DNA from: an uncultured Prevotella sp.
Lineage (GTDB): Bacteria > Bacteroidota > Bacteroidia > Bacteroidales > Bacteroidaceae
DNA length: 58,334 nt
Assembly (NCBI GenBank): GCA_934204655.1
Contig: CAKPZJ010000015.1
Location: 1-58,334, forward strand
Direction of reading: 5' to 3'
Made by a program: the position numbers and the translations under genes
The notes under the pieces: generated by a model
The model's database searches: none
Told to the model about the DNA's origin: nothing
The model's input: only the letters and a program-made list of their open reading frames with translations
Part shown: positions 17,748 to 26,566 of the stretch, in pieces
Layout of the letters: the number at the start of each line of letters is the position of its first letter
Numbering within the stretch: the first letter of the stretch is position 1

Positions 17748-18180
17748 CCCACATGGGTTCGCCCGTGGCATCATGGGCTTTGTCCCTCACCATCACTTAT
17801 GGCCGTGGGGCCGTGCCTACAGCGCGTGTTGCCCACACGGGGCTGCCCGTGGCACCATTGTTGTTGCCCCCTCGCCATCACTTATGGCCGTGGGGGCGGG
17901 GCTACAGCGCGTGTTGCCCACACGGGAGCACCCGCAGCATCATGGGCTTTGTCCCTCGCCATCACTTATGGCCGTGGGGCCGTGCCTACAGCGCGTGTTG
18001 CCCACATGGGTTCGCCCGTGGCATCATGGGCTTTGTCCCTCACCATCACTTATGGCCGTGGGGGCGGGGCTACAGCGCGTGTTGCCCACACGAGGGTGTC
18101 CGTGGCACCATTGTTGTTGCCCCCTCGCCATCACTTATGGCCGTGGGGCCGTGCTTACAGCGCGCGTAGCTTATACGGGG
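17736..18180 (+). repeat. 84/85-bp tandem array 1 with higher-order structure
   Basis: Unit starts (CAGCGCGTGTTGCCCACA or the CG-variant) fall at 17736, 17820, 17905, 17989 and 18073, with a partial sixth at 18158. Spacings are 84, 85, 84, 84 and 85 bp. Units 1 and 4 share one internal variant (CATCATGGGCTTTGTCCC) and units 2 and 5 another (CACCATTGTTGTTGCCCC), giving an A-B-C-A-B order with a 253-bp period. All three forward frames stay open through it, but the products are compositional artefacts. Confidence 0.88.
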
Positions 18181-18214
18181 GTACTTATGGAAATTGTTGA
18201 GAGCGTTGGAATGG

Positions 18215-18325
18215 ACATGTCAATCGCAGCGACCGACCTCCACGTTTCCCGGAGCCATCATGAGCAAGTTGGGAGCCATCATTAGAAACGTGGAGGTCGG
18301 TCTTTTCATTCCCCACAGTGGTTAC
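18215..18325 (+). repeat. Interspersed 'GAGCCGTCATTAG' element, copy 5
   Basis: This copy reads GCAGCGACCGACCTCCACG, CGGAGCCATCATGAGC, GGGAGCCATCATTAGAAACG, then GGAGGTCGGTCTTTTCATTC. The arms GACCGACCTCCACGTTTC and GAAACGTGGAGGTCGGTC (with a gap) are strongly complementary, so this copy could fold into a long hairpin ending in TTTTC. From 18440 to 18700 no feature is recognised beyond A/T-rich sequence. Confidence 0.75.
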
Positions 18326-18723
18326 TGGTTGGTAAAGGGTAATACCCCGACAGCTCTTTTTTACTCTTTACCTCTTTTACCTTTTCGCTTTTCATTCCCC
18401 TGACGGTCGCAAGAAATGAGTAGCTGCTGATTTCCCCCTTGGGGGCACTTAGGGAGGCTTCCATGGCCACTTAGGAGGCTCTCCTTTTACCCTTTACACT
18501 CTTGACAGCCCCTCACACATTATCAAAGATTATCTTGATTTGCGCAAATATTGCGCAAAAAACGGCAAACATCATCTAACGAAAGTTAAAAGCCGTTAGT
18601 ATGGCTGTAGTGGCTGAAAAACACGCTGTTTAGCACAACTATAGGGATGGCAAAGTGTAGCTTTTTGCAATTTGAACTTATCAAAAGGTTGCTGCTGACG
18701 GCAAAAAAAATGCAAATTATTGT

Positions 18724-18752
18724 TTTGTTATAAAAAATAATGACTACATTTA
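18724..18752 (+). promoter_or_regulatory. Candidate promoter of second susC locus
   Basis: TTTG (18724-18727) and TACATTTA (18745-18752) are 17 bp apart, an imperfect match to the Bacteroidetes consensus. The surrounding AATGACTACATTTACAGCCG and AAAAG closely match the region at 10953-10980 upstream of the first susC, which suggests shared control. The leader would be about 185 nt long. Confidence 0.5.
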
Positions 18753-18944
18753 CAGCCGAAAAGATAAATACATTCACCGCGCGGTTGAAAAATTGCGCAA
18801 TGAACATCATCAAAAACCAGAATTGTCAATGAATAGAATGTAAGACATCATCTTAACCATTTTTCAGACCGCTTGCAGTGTCTGAGACGACCCCTTATAA
18901 CCAGAAAAACATTATCAACAATATCCTCTTTAGAACAATAATTT

Positions 18945-21900
18945 ATGGATGAGAAACAGAAAAGAAATCCGTTGAGTGCTTTGAGCCTTACAAAGCACTG
19001 GACCTATCTGCTTACTGCTTCGATGCTTACGCTGGCACCCATGGGGGCTGCGGCCGGTAACGTAGAGAGTAAGAGCGAAAACACAGTACAGGCCGTACAG
19101 CAGGCCAAGAAAACCGTTACCGGTAAGGTTACCGACCCATCTGGCGACCCCGTTATCGGTGCTACCGTGGCCGAGGCCGGCAATGCCAAGAATGCCGTGA
19201 TAACCGACGTTAACGGCGACTACAAGCTACAGATTAAGCCGGGAGCCAAGATTACGGTTACCTTTGTGGGCTTCAAGGCCCAGACCGTGGCCGTGAGCGG
19301 AGCTACCGCCAACGTGCAGCTGTCCGAGGACAGCGAGGCCCTGGACGAGGTAGTGGTTGTGGCCTACGGTACGCAGAAGAAGAAAGACCTGACCGGCTCC
19401 ATGACCGCTGTCAAGGCCGAGAACATAGCCGTGCAGAACACCACCACCGTATCGCGTGCCCTCGAGGGTGCCGCCCCAGGTATCCGCGTGTCGTCGGTCG
19501 ACGGACAGCCTGGTTACGATATGGCTATCCGTATCCGCGGTGTAAGCTCCACCAACGGCGCGTCGGCCTCGGCCCTCGTGGTCATCGACGGTGTGCCCCA
19601 GCAGACCAACTCTACCTATGAGAACCCCCTCTCGCAGCTCGACCCCAATGACATCGCCTCGGTATCTATCCTCAAGGACGCCGCCTCGACCGCCCTGTAC
19701 GGTTCGCGCGGTGCCAATGGCGTGGTTCTCATCACCACCAAGAAAGGACAGAGTGGCAAGGCCAAGATATCGTTCGAGAGCCGCTGGGGCTGGAACTCCA
19801 TCGGTAACTATAATGTCAACTCCATCGACAAGGCCAGCGAGTACTACGAGTACGCATGGCAGAGTATCTACAACTCGTACCGCTACGGTGTCAACGGCAC
19901 GGGTTTGCCCGGCGTAGATGCCAACGGCCGCTACTATACTAATGTCAATAACCCCAACCATACCGATGCCGAGGCACGCCTCTTTGCCAGCCAGCACCTG
20001 TTCGACTACAACAACAGCGAGACGGCGTTCCAGAAGAACCTCCTGGGCAACAATATGGCTTACAGCGTACCCGGCGCCGTGTTTACCAACACCGGCTCGG
20101 GCAGCAACTCCAGCTCTACCATGAGCGGCGCTTACCTGATAGACCCCGAGACGGGCCGTATCAACCCCGCCGCACGCCAGCTGTATAGCGGCGACGCTGC
20201 CGACCTGCTCTTCCGCAACGCCTTCCGCCAGGAGTACAACCTCTCGGCCAGCGGTGGTAGCGACAAGGCCCACTACTACTTCTCCCTGGGTTACCAGGAC
20301 GACCCCTCGTTCCTCATGTCCAGCTCGTACCGCCGTTACAGCGGCCGCGCCAACATGGATGCACAGGTCCTGAAGTGGCTCAAGGTCGGCGCCAACATTG
20401 GTTACTCTAACACCAAGACCCGCGCACAGGCCGGTAAGTGGGGCTCGCGCCAGATAGGTGGCGCCTCGGGCAACGCCATGCTCCATGTCAAGGGATGGCA
20501 GCCCATCAACCCCGTATGGCAGATGAATGAGGACGGCACCGTGGCCACCGACGAGAACGGCAATATCCTGAACGTGTACAACAAGTCGTGGTCGCCCCTG
20601 GGCGAGAACCATGTGGCCGACCGCCCCTTTGGCAGCGACTACCTGTATATTACCAAGACCAATGTGGAGCGTCAGGACATCATCAACTGGACCAGCCGCC
20701 TCTTCGCGCAGGTTGACTTCCTCAAGTACTTCAACTTCACTATCAATTTCAACATGGATGAGCAGAACTGGCGCCGTACCAGCTACATGAACAGTGTGGC
20801 CGGCCGTGCCTCGGGGCAGGGCAGTATCGGTATCAAGACCTATACACGCCGCATCATCAACACCCAGCAGCTCCTGTCGTACAGCCAGGACATAGACAAG
20901 CACCATGTTGATGCCCTCCTGGGCCATGAGTACGAGGATCTGGACCGCAAGGATGTCAACTTCGGTTCTTCGTACGAGCTGCTGCCCGGTTACATCATCC
21001 CCGGCAACTTTGTGGGTCACTACACCAACTATGGTGGCGAGAACACCGCTACACCCAGCTGGGCCCTCAACAAGTACCGCACCGAGTCGTACCTGGGCCG
21101 TGTCAACTACAACTACGCTGAGCGTTACTACGCCTCGGCTTCTTACCGCCGCGATGCCTCTTCTAAGTTTACCAAGAACAACCGCTGGGGTACCTTCTGG
21201 TCTGTCGGCGGTGGCTGGCGCTTCTCTGAGGAGAAGTTTGTCAAGGATGCCTGCAAGTGGCTCGACAACGCCAAGCTGCGTGCCAGCTATGGTGTTACCG
21301 GTAACTCTAACGGTCTTACCAGCTACTACCTCAACCGCACCTACGCCTATGGCGTTTCGGCCTGGCAGGAGGGTGCCACCGGTACTGGTGTGCCTAAGGT
21401 GACCACCATCACGGGCGGCAACCTGGTGCGCGACGACCTTACCTGGGAGGTTATCCACCAGTTCGACCTGGGTCTCGACTTCTCGGTGCTCAACAGCCGT
21501 ATCACCGGTGCCATCGACTACTACAACAACCTTACCTCTAACGCCCTGTACAACCAGATGGTGTCGCCCCTGGCCAATATGGGCTATACCACCCTGCAGA
21601 AGAACTCTGCCAAGATACGCAACACTGGTTTCGAGATAGAGCTCGACGCCGATGTCATCCGTACCAAGGACTGGACCTGGAGCGTAGGTGTCAACGGCTC
21701 TCACTACCGTACCACCCTCGTCAAGGTTCCTGCCGACCAGATTCCTAACTGGGACAACACCATGGATGTACCTAAGGGTACGTGGGTTGTTCAGACCGAA
21801 GACATGGCCCAGGCTGGTACCGCCAGCCATGCTGGCCGTGGCGACTTCTACCTGCGTGGCGAGGGCAAGGACCTCTTCAACCTCTATATGTACAAGTATG

Positions 21901-22622
21901 CTGGCGTAGACCAGAACTCAGGTCTGCCCATGTACTGGCACCGTGTTACCTATGCCGACGTACATCCCGATGCCAACGGCAACTATGCCCACGGCGGCCG
22001 CTATGCCGAGTTCCAGCAGGGCGACAATGTTAAGACCACTGTGGCTACCGACGCCTCTGAGTACGAGGTGGGCAGCGCCACTCCCGACTTCATGGGCGGC
22101 TTTAATACTACCCTGCGCTACAAGGACTTCGACCTGGGCATCGTAGCTGCTTACCAGCTCGGTGGCAAGTTCTTCTCCATGGAGTATGCCCAGCATCTCT
22201 TCCGCACCTCTACTATGGGCGGCAGCAGTATCCCTGTGTCCAAGGACGTTATAGGCAACACCTGGAATGTTAACAACACCGGCGCCAAGTACCCCATGCA
22301 GTGGTTCAACAGCTCTGGCGGCAACTACTATCTTGACGGTGTCTATCTGCCCGGCAGTCACTGCTATACCGACATGGCCCTGTTCAGCGCGTCTTACTTC
22401 CGCATCAAGAACATCACCCTCGGTTACACCGTGCCCAAGAAACTGCTCCGCAAGATTGGTGTCAGCAAGCTCCGCGCCTTTGTCTCTGCCGACAACGTGC
22501 TGCTCTTCTCTGCCCAGAAGGGTGTAGACCCCTCCATGTCGGCCATCGGTGGCAAGGAGGTCGATACCTACATCTATCCGCAGATGCAGACCATCACACT
22601 GGGCTTAAATCTTGAGTTCTAA
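18945..22622 (+). CDS. SusC/RagA-family TonB-dependent outer-membrane receptor 2
   Basis: This 1225-residue outer-membrane transporter has the same plan as the first. A polar leader (MDEKQKRNPLSALSL..., cleavage near residue 38) is related at DNA and protein level to that of the first SusC. Then come a carboxypeptidase-regulatory-like domain (GKVTDPSGDPVIGATV), LDEVVVVAYGT starting at residue 133, a plug domain with LVVIDGVPQQ, and a beta-barrel ending TLGLNLEF. A huge open frame on the opposite strand (19227-21830) is a GC-driven shadow. It is followed by its SusD after 24 bp. The substrate is unknown. Confidence 0.96.
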   Translation: MDEKQKRNPLSALSLTKHWTYLLTASMLTLAPMGAAAGNVESKSENTVQAVQQAKKTVTGKVTDPSGDPVIGATVAEAGNAKNAVITDVNGDYKLQIKPGAKITVTFVGFKAQTVAVSGATANVQLSEDSEALDEVVVVAYGTQKKKDLTGSMTAVKAENIAVQNTTTVSRALEGAAPGIRVSSVDGQPGYDMAIRIRGVSSTNGASASALVVIDGVPQQTNSTYENPLSQLDPNDIASVSILKDAASTALYGSRGANGVVLITTKKGQSGKAKISFESRWGWNSIGNYNVNSIDKASEYYEYAWQSIYNSYRYGVNGTGLPGVDANGRYYTNVNNPNHTDAEARLFASQHLFDYNNSETAFQKNLLGNNMAYSVPGAVFTNTGSGSNSSSTMSGAYLIDPETGRINPAARQLYSGDAADLLFRNAFRQEYNLSASGGSDKAHYYFSLGYQDDPSFLMSSSYRRYSGRANMDAQVLKWLKVGANIGYSNTKTRAQAGKWGSRQIGGASGNAMLHVKGWQPINPVWQMNEDGTVATDENGNILNVYNKSWSPLGENHVADRPFGSDYLYITKTNVERQDIINWTSRLFAQVDFLKYFNFTINFNMDEQNWRRTSYMNSVAGRASGQGSIGIKTYTRRIINTQQLLSYSQDIDKHHVDALLGHEYEDLDRKDVNFGSSYELLPGYIIPGNFVGHYTNYGGENTATPSWALNKYRTESYLGRVNYNYAERYYASASYRRDASSKFTKNNRWGTFWSVGGGWRFSEEKFVKDACKWLDNAKLRASYGVTGNSNGLTSYYLNRTYAYGVSAWQEGATGTGVPKVTTITGGNLVRDDLTWEVIHQFDLGLDFSVLNSRITGAIDYYNNLTSNALYNQMVSPLANMGYTTLQKNSAKIRNTGFEIELDADVIRTKDWTWSVGVNGSHYRTTLVKVPADQIPNWDNTMDVPKGTWVVQTEDMAQAGTASHAGRGDFYLRGEGKDLFNLYMYKYAGVDQNSGLPMYWHRVTYADVHPDANGNYAHGGRYAEFQQGDNVKTTVATDASEYEVGSATPDFMGGFNTTLRYKDFDLGIVAAYQLGGKFFSMEYAQHLFRTSTMGGSSIPVSKDVIGNTWNVNNTGAKYPMQWFNSSGGNYYLDGVYLPGSHCYTDMALFSASYFRIKNITLGYTVPKKLLRKIGVSKLRAFVSADNVLLFSAQKGVDPSMSAIGGKEVDTYIYPQMQTITLGLNLEF

Positions 22623-22646
22623 AACTATTCCTAACGATTAACAGAT

Positions 22647-24323
22647 ATGAAACGAATATATAAGAGCATTATAGCGGCCGTCCTGCTTGTGGCGGGAGTA
22701 TCGGCCTGCAGCAGCCGGTTGGACGTTAACAACCCCAACTACTTCGACCAGAAGGATATTGACAAGATCCTTCAGGGCAATGATGCCGAGAAGAAGATGA
22801 AAGTTATCTCCGGTCTTATCACCGTGCTCCCCGGCTATATCAATATCAACAGTGCCGACCTCAACGGTGGCTACTCTAACTCCTATGCCATAGAGTCCAA
22901 CTTCGAGTTGCGCCGTTTTATGCAGTCGGGCGATGTCGTAGAGGGCTCCTCGGCCAACATGGGTACCTATAACCAGTGGTACCAGAACAGCGCCAACCTT
23001 ACCTACTGGGAGACCGATGACAACATACAGAACTACGGCTACTACCTGGGCCCTGTTAAGAAGCTCGGCGCCGCCATCAAGGCCATGCAGTACCTGGAGG
23101 ACTACAATGTGAAGGACGACCCACTGATGAAGGGTTACCAGGCACAGGCCCTCACCATGAAGGGCATAGCCTACATGATGCTCCTGGAGCGTTATACCGA
23201 CCTGCAGGACGTTGCCAGCGACACTAAGCAGGGCATGCCCTTCTACTGGGAGTATGCCTACAACACTCCCCATGAGCCCAAGTCGGTCAAGGAGTCGTGG
23301 GACTCGGTCAAGTACTTCTTCGACAAGGCTGTCGAGTCGTTCCACGCCTCTAACATAGGCACCCAGGGTTACTACTCGGGCCACGCCTCTGATCAGATTT
23401 ACGCCCTCTCCTGTGGCATAGCTCAGTACTACCGCTGCCGCGCTGCCCTGGATCGCAAGGACTGGGCCACCGTTATCGACGGTGCCACCGAGCTGCTCCG
23501 CTACTATCCCAACTTTATCAAGGCTGCCGACTACGGTATGGATCAGTCCAAGCTGGCCTCTGTAGCAGCCCGCAACGACAACGGATGGTGTGGCAAGGAG
23601 TTCAATGCTGAGGAGAACGCTTTCTACAACTGGGAGAAAAACCCCGAGGGCATCTTCGGTGGAGCCCGTGGTAGCAGCAGCATCTTCTGGACCAATTGTG
23701 GTTTCAACGCCCTCAAGCGCGGTCCATCGGGCTATTATCAGGTAGATGCCAATATCTACAACGCCCTGTCGGACAACGACTGCCGCAAGGCCTGCATCCT
23801 GGCCCAGGACTTCGAGAACTATCCCATCTACTCGTATGAGAACAACGACTCTACCTGGTACCACTACACCATGCCTAAGTACACCAGCCTGAAGTGGGCC
23901 GCCTCGTCGGCCATCGGCTACAACGGCAAGAACCACAGTAACCAGTACACCGTGTCAGACAATATTTACCTGCGCAGCTCTGCCGTATGGCTTATGCTGG
24001 CCGAGGCTTACGCCCAGAGCGGTCAGGAGGCCAAGGCCAAGGAGACGCTGAACAAGCTGCTCGAGGCCCGCACCATCGACGGCCGTCCCACCATGACCTG
24101 CGACAACACCATGGCCGGCATGAGCGTCATGGACATGGTCAAGCTGCAGTGGCGTATCGAGATGTGGGGCGAGGGCGACTGGGCCTTCTACAACCAGAAG
24201 CGCTGGGGCGAGCAGTTCCGCCGTGGCGCCAACCACTGGAGCACCACCCAGATACCCCACTTTACCTGGGAGATACCCCAGAAGGAGCGTATCGGCAATC
24301 CTTACTGGCGCTCGCTCGACTAA
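22647..24323 (+). CDS. SusD/RagB-family outer-membrane lipoprotein 2
   Basis: This 558-residue lipoprotein (lipidation Cys21, SAC) is the substrate-binding partner of the preceding SusC. SusD features are the helical QALTMKGIAYMMLLERYTDLQ region (about 166-190) and the C-terminal VWLMLAEAYAQSGQEAKAKETLNKLLEAR repeat, followed by LQWRIEMWGEGDWAFYNQKRWG. The family variant with WGEG.WAF..KRW is common in Prevotella-type loci. It lies between susC and a third lipoprotein gene in one transcription unit. Confidence 0.94.
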   Translation: MKRIYKSIIAAVLLVAGVSACSSRLDVNNPNYFDQKDIDKILQGNDAEKKMKVISGLITVLPGYININSADLNGGYSNSYAIESNFELRRFMQSGDVVEGSSANMGTYNQWYQNSANLTYWETDDNIQNYGYYLGPVKKLGAAIKAMQYLEDYNVKDDPLMKGYQAQALTMKGIAYMMLLERYTDLQDVASDTKQGMPFYWEYAYNTPHEPKSVKESWDSVKYFFDKAVESFHASNIGTQGYYSGHASDQIYALSCGIAQYYRCRAALDRKDWATVIDGATELLRYYPNFIKAADYGMDQSKLASVAARNDNGWCGKEFNAEENAFYNWEKNPEGIFGGARGSSSIFWTNCGFNALKRGPSGYYQVDANIYNALSDNDCRKACILAQDFENYPIYSYENNDSTWYHYTMPKYTSLKWAASSAIGYNGKNHSNQYTVSDNIYLRSSAVWLMLAEAYAQSGQEAKAKETLNKLLEARTIDGRPTMTCDNTMAGMSVMDMVKLQWRIEMWGEGDWAFYNQKRWGEQFRRGANHWSTTQIPHFTWEIPQKERIGNPYWRSLD

Positions 24324-24413
24324 GCGGCGCTGCCAGCGCGGTGGGCCGGCTCGCCCCGTGCCTGTACGGCCCACCCGCCATAAACCTAATGATAACCCAA
24401 AACAGAACAAAAC

Positions 24414-26057
24414 ATGAAAAAAAGAATATTGACATACGCCTCCATGCTGCTGGCGCTCCTGGCCTTTACAGCCTGTAGCGACACGGCCGAGGATGTGAAC
24501 GAATTTTCGGAGCCCAACGTGTCGCACAAGACACTCACCGTCAAGGCCAGTCTGCCGGCTACCAATGGCTTTGGCATGGTCAAGGCCTTCACCATGAGCG
24601 ACCTGCTGCACGTGGCCTTTGTCAAGGCCGACGGCACCCAGACGGGCCGCACCCAGACCCTGCGCTGCAAGAGCGCCGACGGAGCCACCGCCACCTTTGG
24701 CGCAGCTAACGTGGCCGTGCCCAACGATGCCGTTAACATGCTCCTCACCTGGGACAACCCCGCCAACAACATCAACTACGAGGGCAAGCCCGTCGAGATA
24801 AGCGCCTTTGCCGAGCAGCAGGGCACCGAGGACTGGATACGCGCCCACTCTGTACTCGATGCCACCACCGCCGTGGCCGAGAACGCCGAGGTAACCTTAG
24901 GTTACAAGACGGCTGTAGTCAAGGTCGACGTGCGGTTCCCCGACGATGCCGACGCGCCCACCGTCAGCAACACCCGGATTACCCTCTCGGGCCTGTATAA
25001 CAAGCTGGTACTCGCCATGGGCCAGCCCGTAACCGGTACCGAGGGCGTGGTGAGCACCCAGGGCGACCTGACGCTCACCCCGACCGTCATAGACGAGGCC
25101 ACCAAGACCGCTACGGCCTACGCGCTCATCTGGCCCCAGGCCAGCTATAGCGCTGTCAAGCTGGCTGCCACCATCGACAACGCCTCGTTCTCGGGCGTGT
25201 TCAGGGCCGGCACCATCCAGCCCGGACAGACTAACACCGTAGCATCTACCGTCGACTTCAACTCGCGCGAGTACGACCTCTGGTACACCGACGACGCTGC
25301 CACCATCGACGACGTTACCGGCAACGTGGTGTCGGCTCCTAAGTGGATGAGCCTGACCAACGGCACCATCAGCATCGAGGCCAACACCACCGGCAACATA
25401 CGCAAGGGCACCATGGAGCTCGACAACGGCCGTAAGTACACCATCACCCAGATAGGCGTGAGCGACTTTACCGGCTCGTGGACACTCTACTCTAAGCAGT
25501 TCAACGGCTCTAAGTCGTGGGGAGGCTCTAACTCTGCCAGCAAGATGCCCGTCACCTTCGGCGCTCCGCTCAAGGGCGAAACCCTTACCGCTCCCGACGG
25601 CAATACCTATACCAACAACTTTGGTATCAAGGGTCTCTACTTCGACTCTGTCATCGACGGCACCATCGCCATCGACTACGAGAAGAAGACCGTCAAGATA
25701 GGTATCATGTTCGACTGCCGCGAGGGCCAGGCCACAGGCAACGCCACCCGCAAGTACTGCATGTACCTGCCCGAGGGTTCTGGCGGCAACGGCTGGGGCA
25801 ACTACAACTTCCAGCCCAAGGACTTCTCGACCACTAAGTACGACTGGCTGTGGCTCAAGCTCGGTTCCGACAACAGGAGCCTCAAGTACCAGTACTTCGG
25901 CGAGGGCCAGAAGATGGGTGCCTACTATGTTTGCGGCATCTCCATCGTGGCCAGCTCGTCGCCCGAGGCCAGCTCATTCACCGCTACTTACGACAATATC
26001 TATCAGGCCAACTACAATGGCTCTAACAGCGAGTCCATGTACTTTCTCAAGAACTGA
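24414..26057 (+). CDS. Fimbrillin/BACON-like surface lipoprotein of the SusCD locus
   Basis: This 547-residue lipoprotein (signal to Cys21, FTAC) has no catalytic motif that I recognise. The N-terminal half (about 35-290) resembles fimbrillin-like (Mfa-type) folds: LTVKASLPATNGFG, a YKTAVVKVDVRFPD strand pair and repeated beta segments. A segment near 300-350 (APKWMSLTNGTISIEANTT...RKYTITQIGV) looks like a BACON carbohydrate-associated domain. The C-terminal 190 residues are aromatic- and glycine-rich. It follows susD by 90 bp and precedes a terminator, so it probably acts as an accessory surface glycan-binding protein. Function is inferred from position only. Confidence 0.7.
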   Translation: MKKRILTYASMLLALLAFTACSDTAEDVNEFSEPNVSHKTLTVKASLPATNGFGMVKAFTMSDLLHVAFVKADGTQTGRTQTLRCKSADGATATFGAANVAVPNDAVNMLLTWDNPANNINYEGKPVEISAFAEQQGTEDWIRAHSVLDATTAVAENAEVTLGYKTAVVKVDVRFPDDADAPTVSNTRITLSGLYNKLVLAMGQPVTGTEGVVSTQGDLTLTPTVIDEATKTATAYALIWPQASYSAVKLAATIDNASFSGVFRAGTIQPGQTNTVASTVDFNSREYDLWYTDDAATIDDVTGNVVSAPKWMSLTNGTISIEANTTGNIRKGTMELDNGRKYTITQIGVSDFTGSWTLYSKQFNGSKSWGGSNSASKMPVTFGAPLKGETLTAPDGNTYTNNFGIKGLYFDSVIDGTIAIDYEKKTVKIGIMFDCREGQATGNATRKYCMYLPEGSGGNGWGNYNFQPKDFSTTKYDWLWLKLGSDNRSLKYQYFGEGQKMGAYYVCGISIVASSSPEASSFTATYDNIYQANYNGSNSESMYFLKN

Positions 26058-26081
26058 TAGATAGACACTTCACTACCATCC

Positions 26082-26116
26082 AGGCACCGCCCACCACCAG
26101 GGGCGGTGCCTTTTTT
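26082..26116 (+). terminator. Intrinsic terminator of susCD locus 2
   Basis: AGGCACCGCCC and GGGCGGTGCCT form a perfect stem around CACCACCAG, followed by six T residues, 25 bp after the lipoprotein stop. Confidence 0.92.
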
Positions 26117-26139
26117 GATGTAGTCTGAAGCCGTAGGGG

Positions 26140-26235
26140 CCACCTTTGCGATGCTGGGAGCCGTCATTAGCGCGCTGGGAGCCGTCATTAGAAGTGTGGA
26201 GGTCGGTCTTTTCATCTCCCGCGATGGCTGCTGGA
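26140..26235 (+). repeat. Interspersed 'GAGCCGTCATTAG' element, copy 6
   Basis: GCCACCTTTGCGATGCTGG is followed by GGGAGCCGTCATTAGCGCGC, GGGAGCCGTCATTAGAAGTG, and GGAGGTCGGTCTTTTCATC. The internal direct repeat (GCTGGGAGCCGTCATTAG) is perfect in this copy. Confidence 0.75.
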
Positions 26236-26280
26236 ATATCTGTTGGAATTTCGGATGTGGTGGGAGTGCCCCCGCAATCG

Positions 26281-26566
26281 GCACGCGCTGTAAGCGCAGA
26301 AGTATAGAGCCTGGGGCAGCGCCCCAGGTACCGTTCCCCCATGAGCAACGCGCGCTGTAAGCGCAGCAGTAGCGAAGCGTCAAAAACACGGGGATAACCA
26401 CCATACCCGATGCGATACTCGTATGTACAACAGGGGTATTGGCACTATTCCCAGATGTAACGCCTACGGCTACTGCTGCGCCTACAGCGCGACAATAGTT
26501 CGGTGGTTATGTACCTGGGGCGTTGCCCCAGGCTCTAAACTTCTGCGCTTTCAGCGCGCGTTGGAT
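26281..26566. repeat. MITE-like element, copy C (63-bp shorter core)
   Basis: The hairpins are at 26310-26328 (CCTGGGGCAGCGCCCCAGG) and 26514-26532, 204 bp apart. This is 63 bp less than in the other copies. The segment that is missing corresponds to the CAGGCTGCGCCTCGGCCATC part of the core. The orientation is as in copy B. The right end leads into tandem array 2. Confidence 0.72.

Larger units (their letters stand above)
16681..18439. repeat. Repeat island bounded by inverted repeats
   Basis: The sequence around 16687-16726 (CAGCTGCTTATTTCTTGCG, then ACCGTCAGG and GAATGAAAAG) recurs inverted at about 18379-18430, with an adjoining GTAAAAG tract on each inner side. The enclosed 1.7 kb contains three interspersed elements, one full and one half MITE-like element, and a tandem array, but no gene. 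The island separates the two susCD loci. Confidence 0.65.

Noticed and set aside
17684..18285. Three overlapping open frames through tandem array 1
   Set aside because: All three forward frames stay open because the 84/85-bp repeat lacks stops. The products are repeats of the same DNA unit in different frames, with no start context or family similarity.
19227..21830. 867-codon open frame opposite susC 2
   Set aside because: It lies wholly antisense to a well-supported SusC gene. It has low-complexity Val/Gly/Ala/His-rich composition and matches no family, as expected from codon bias on the sense strand.
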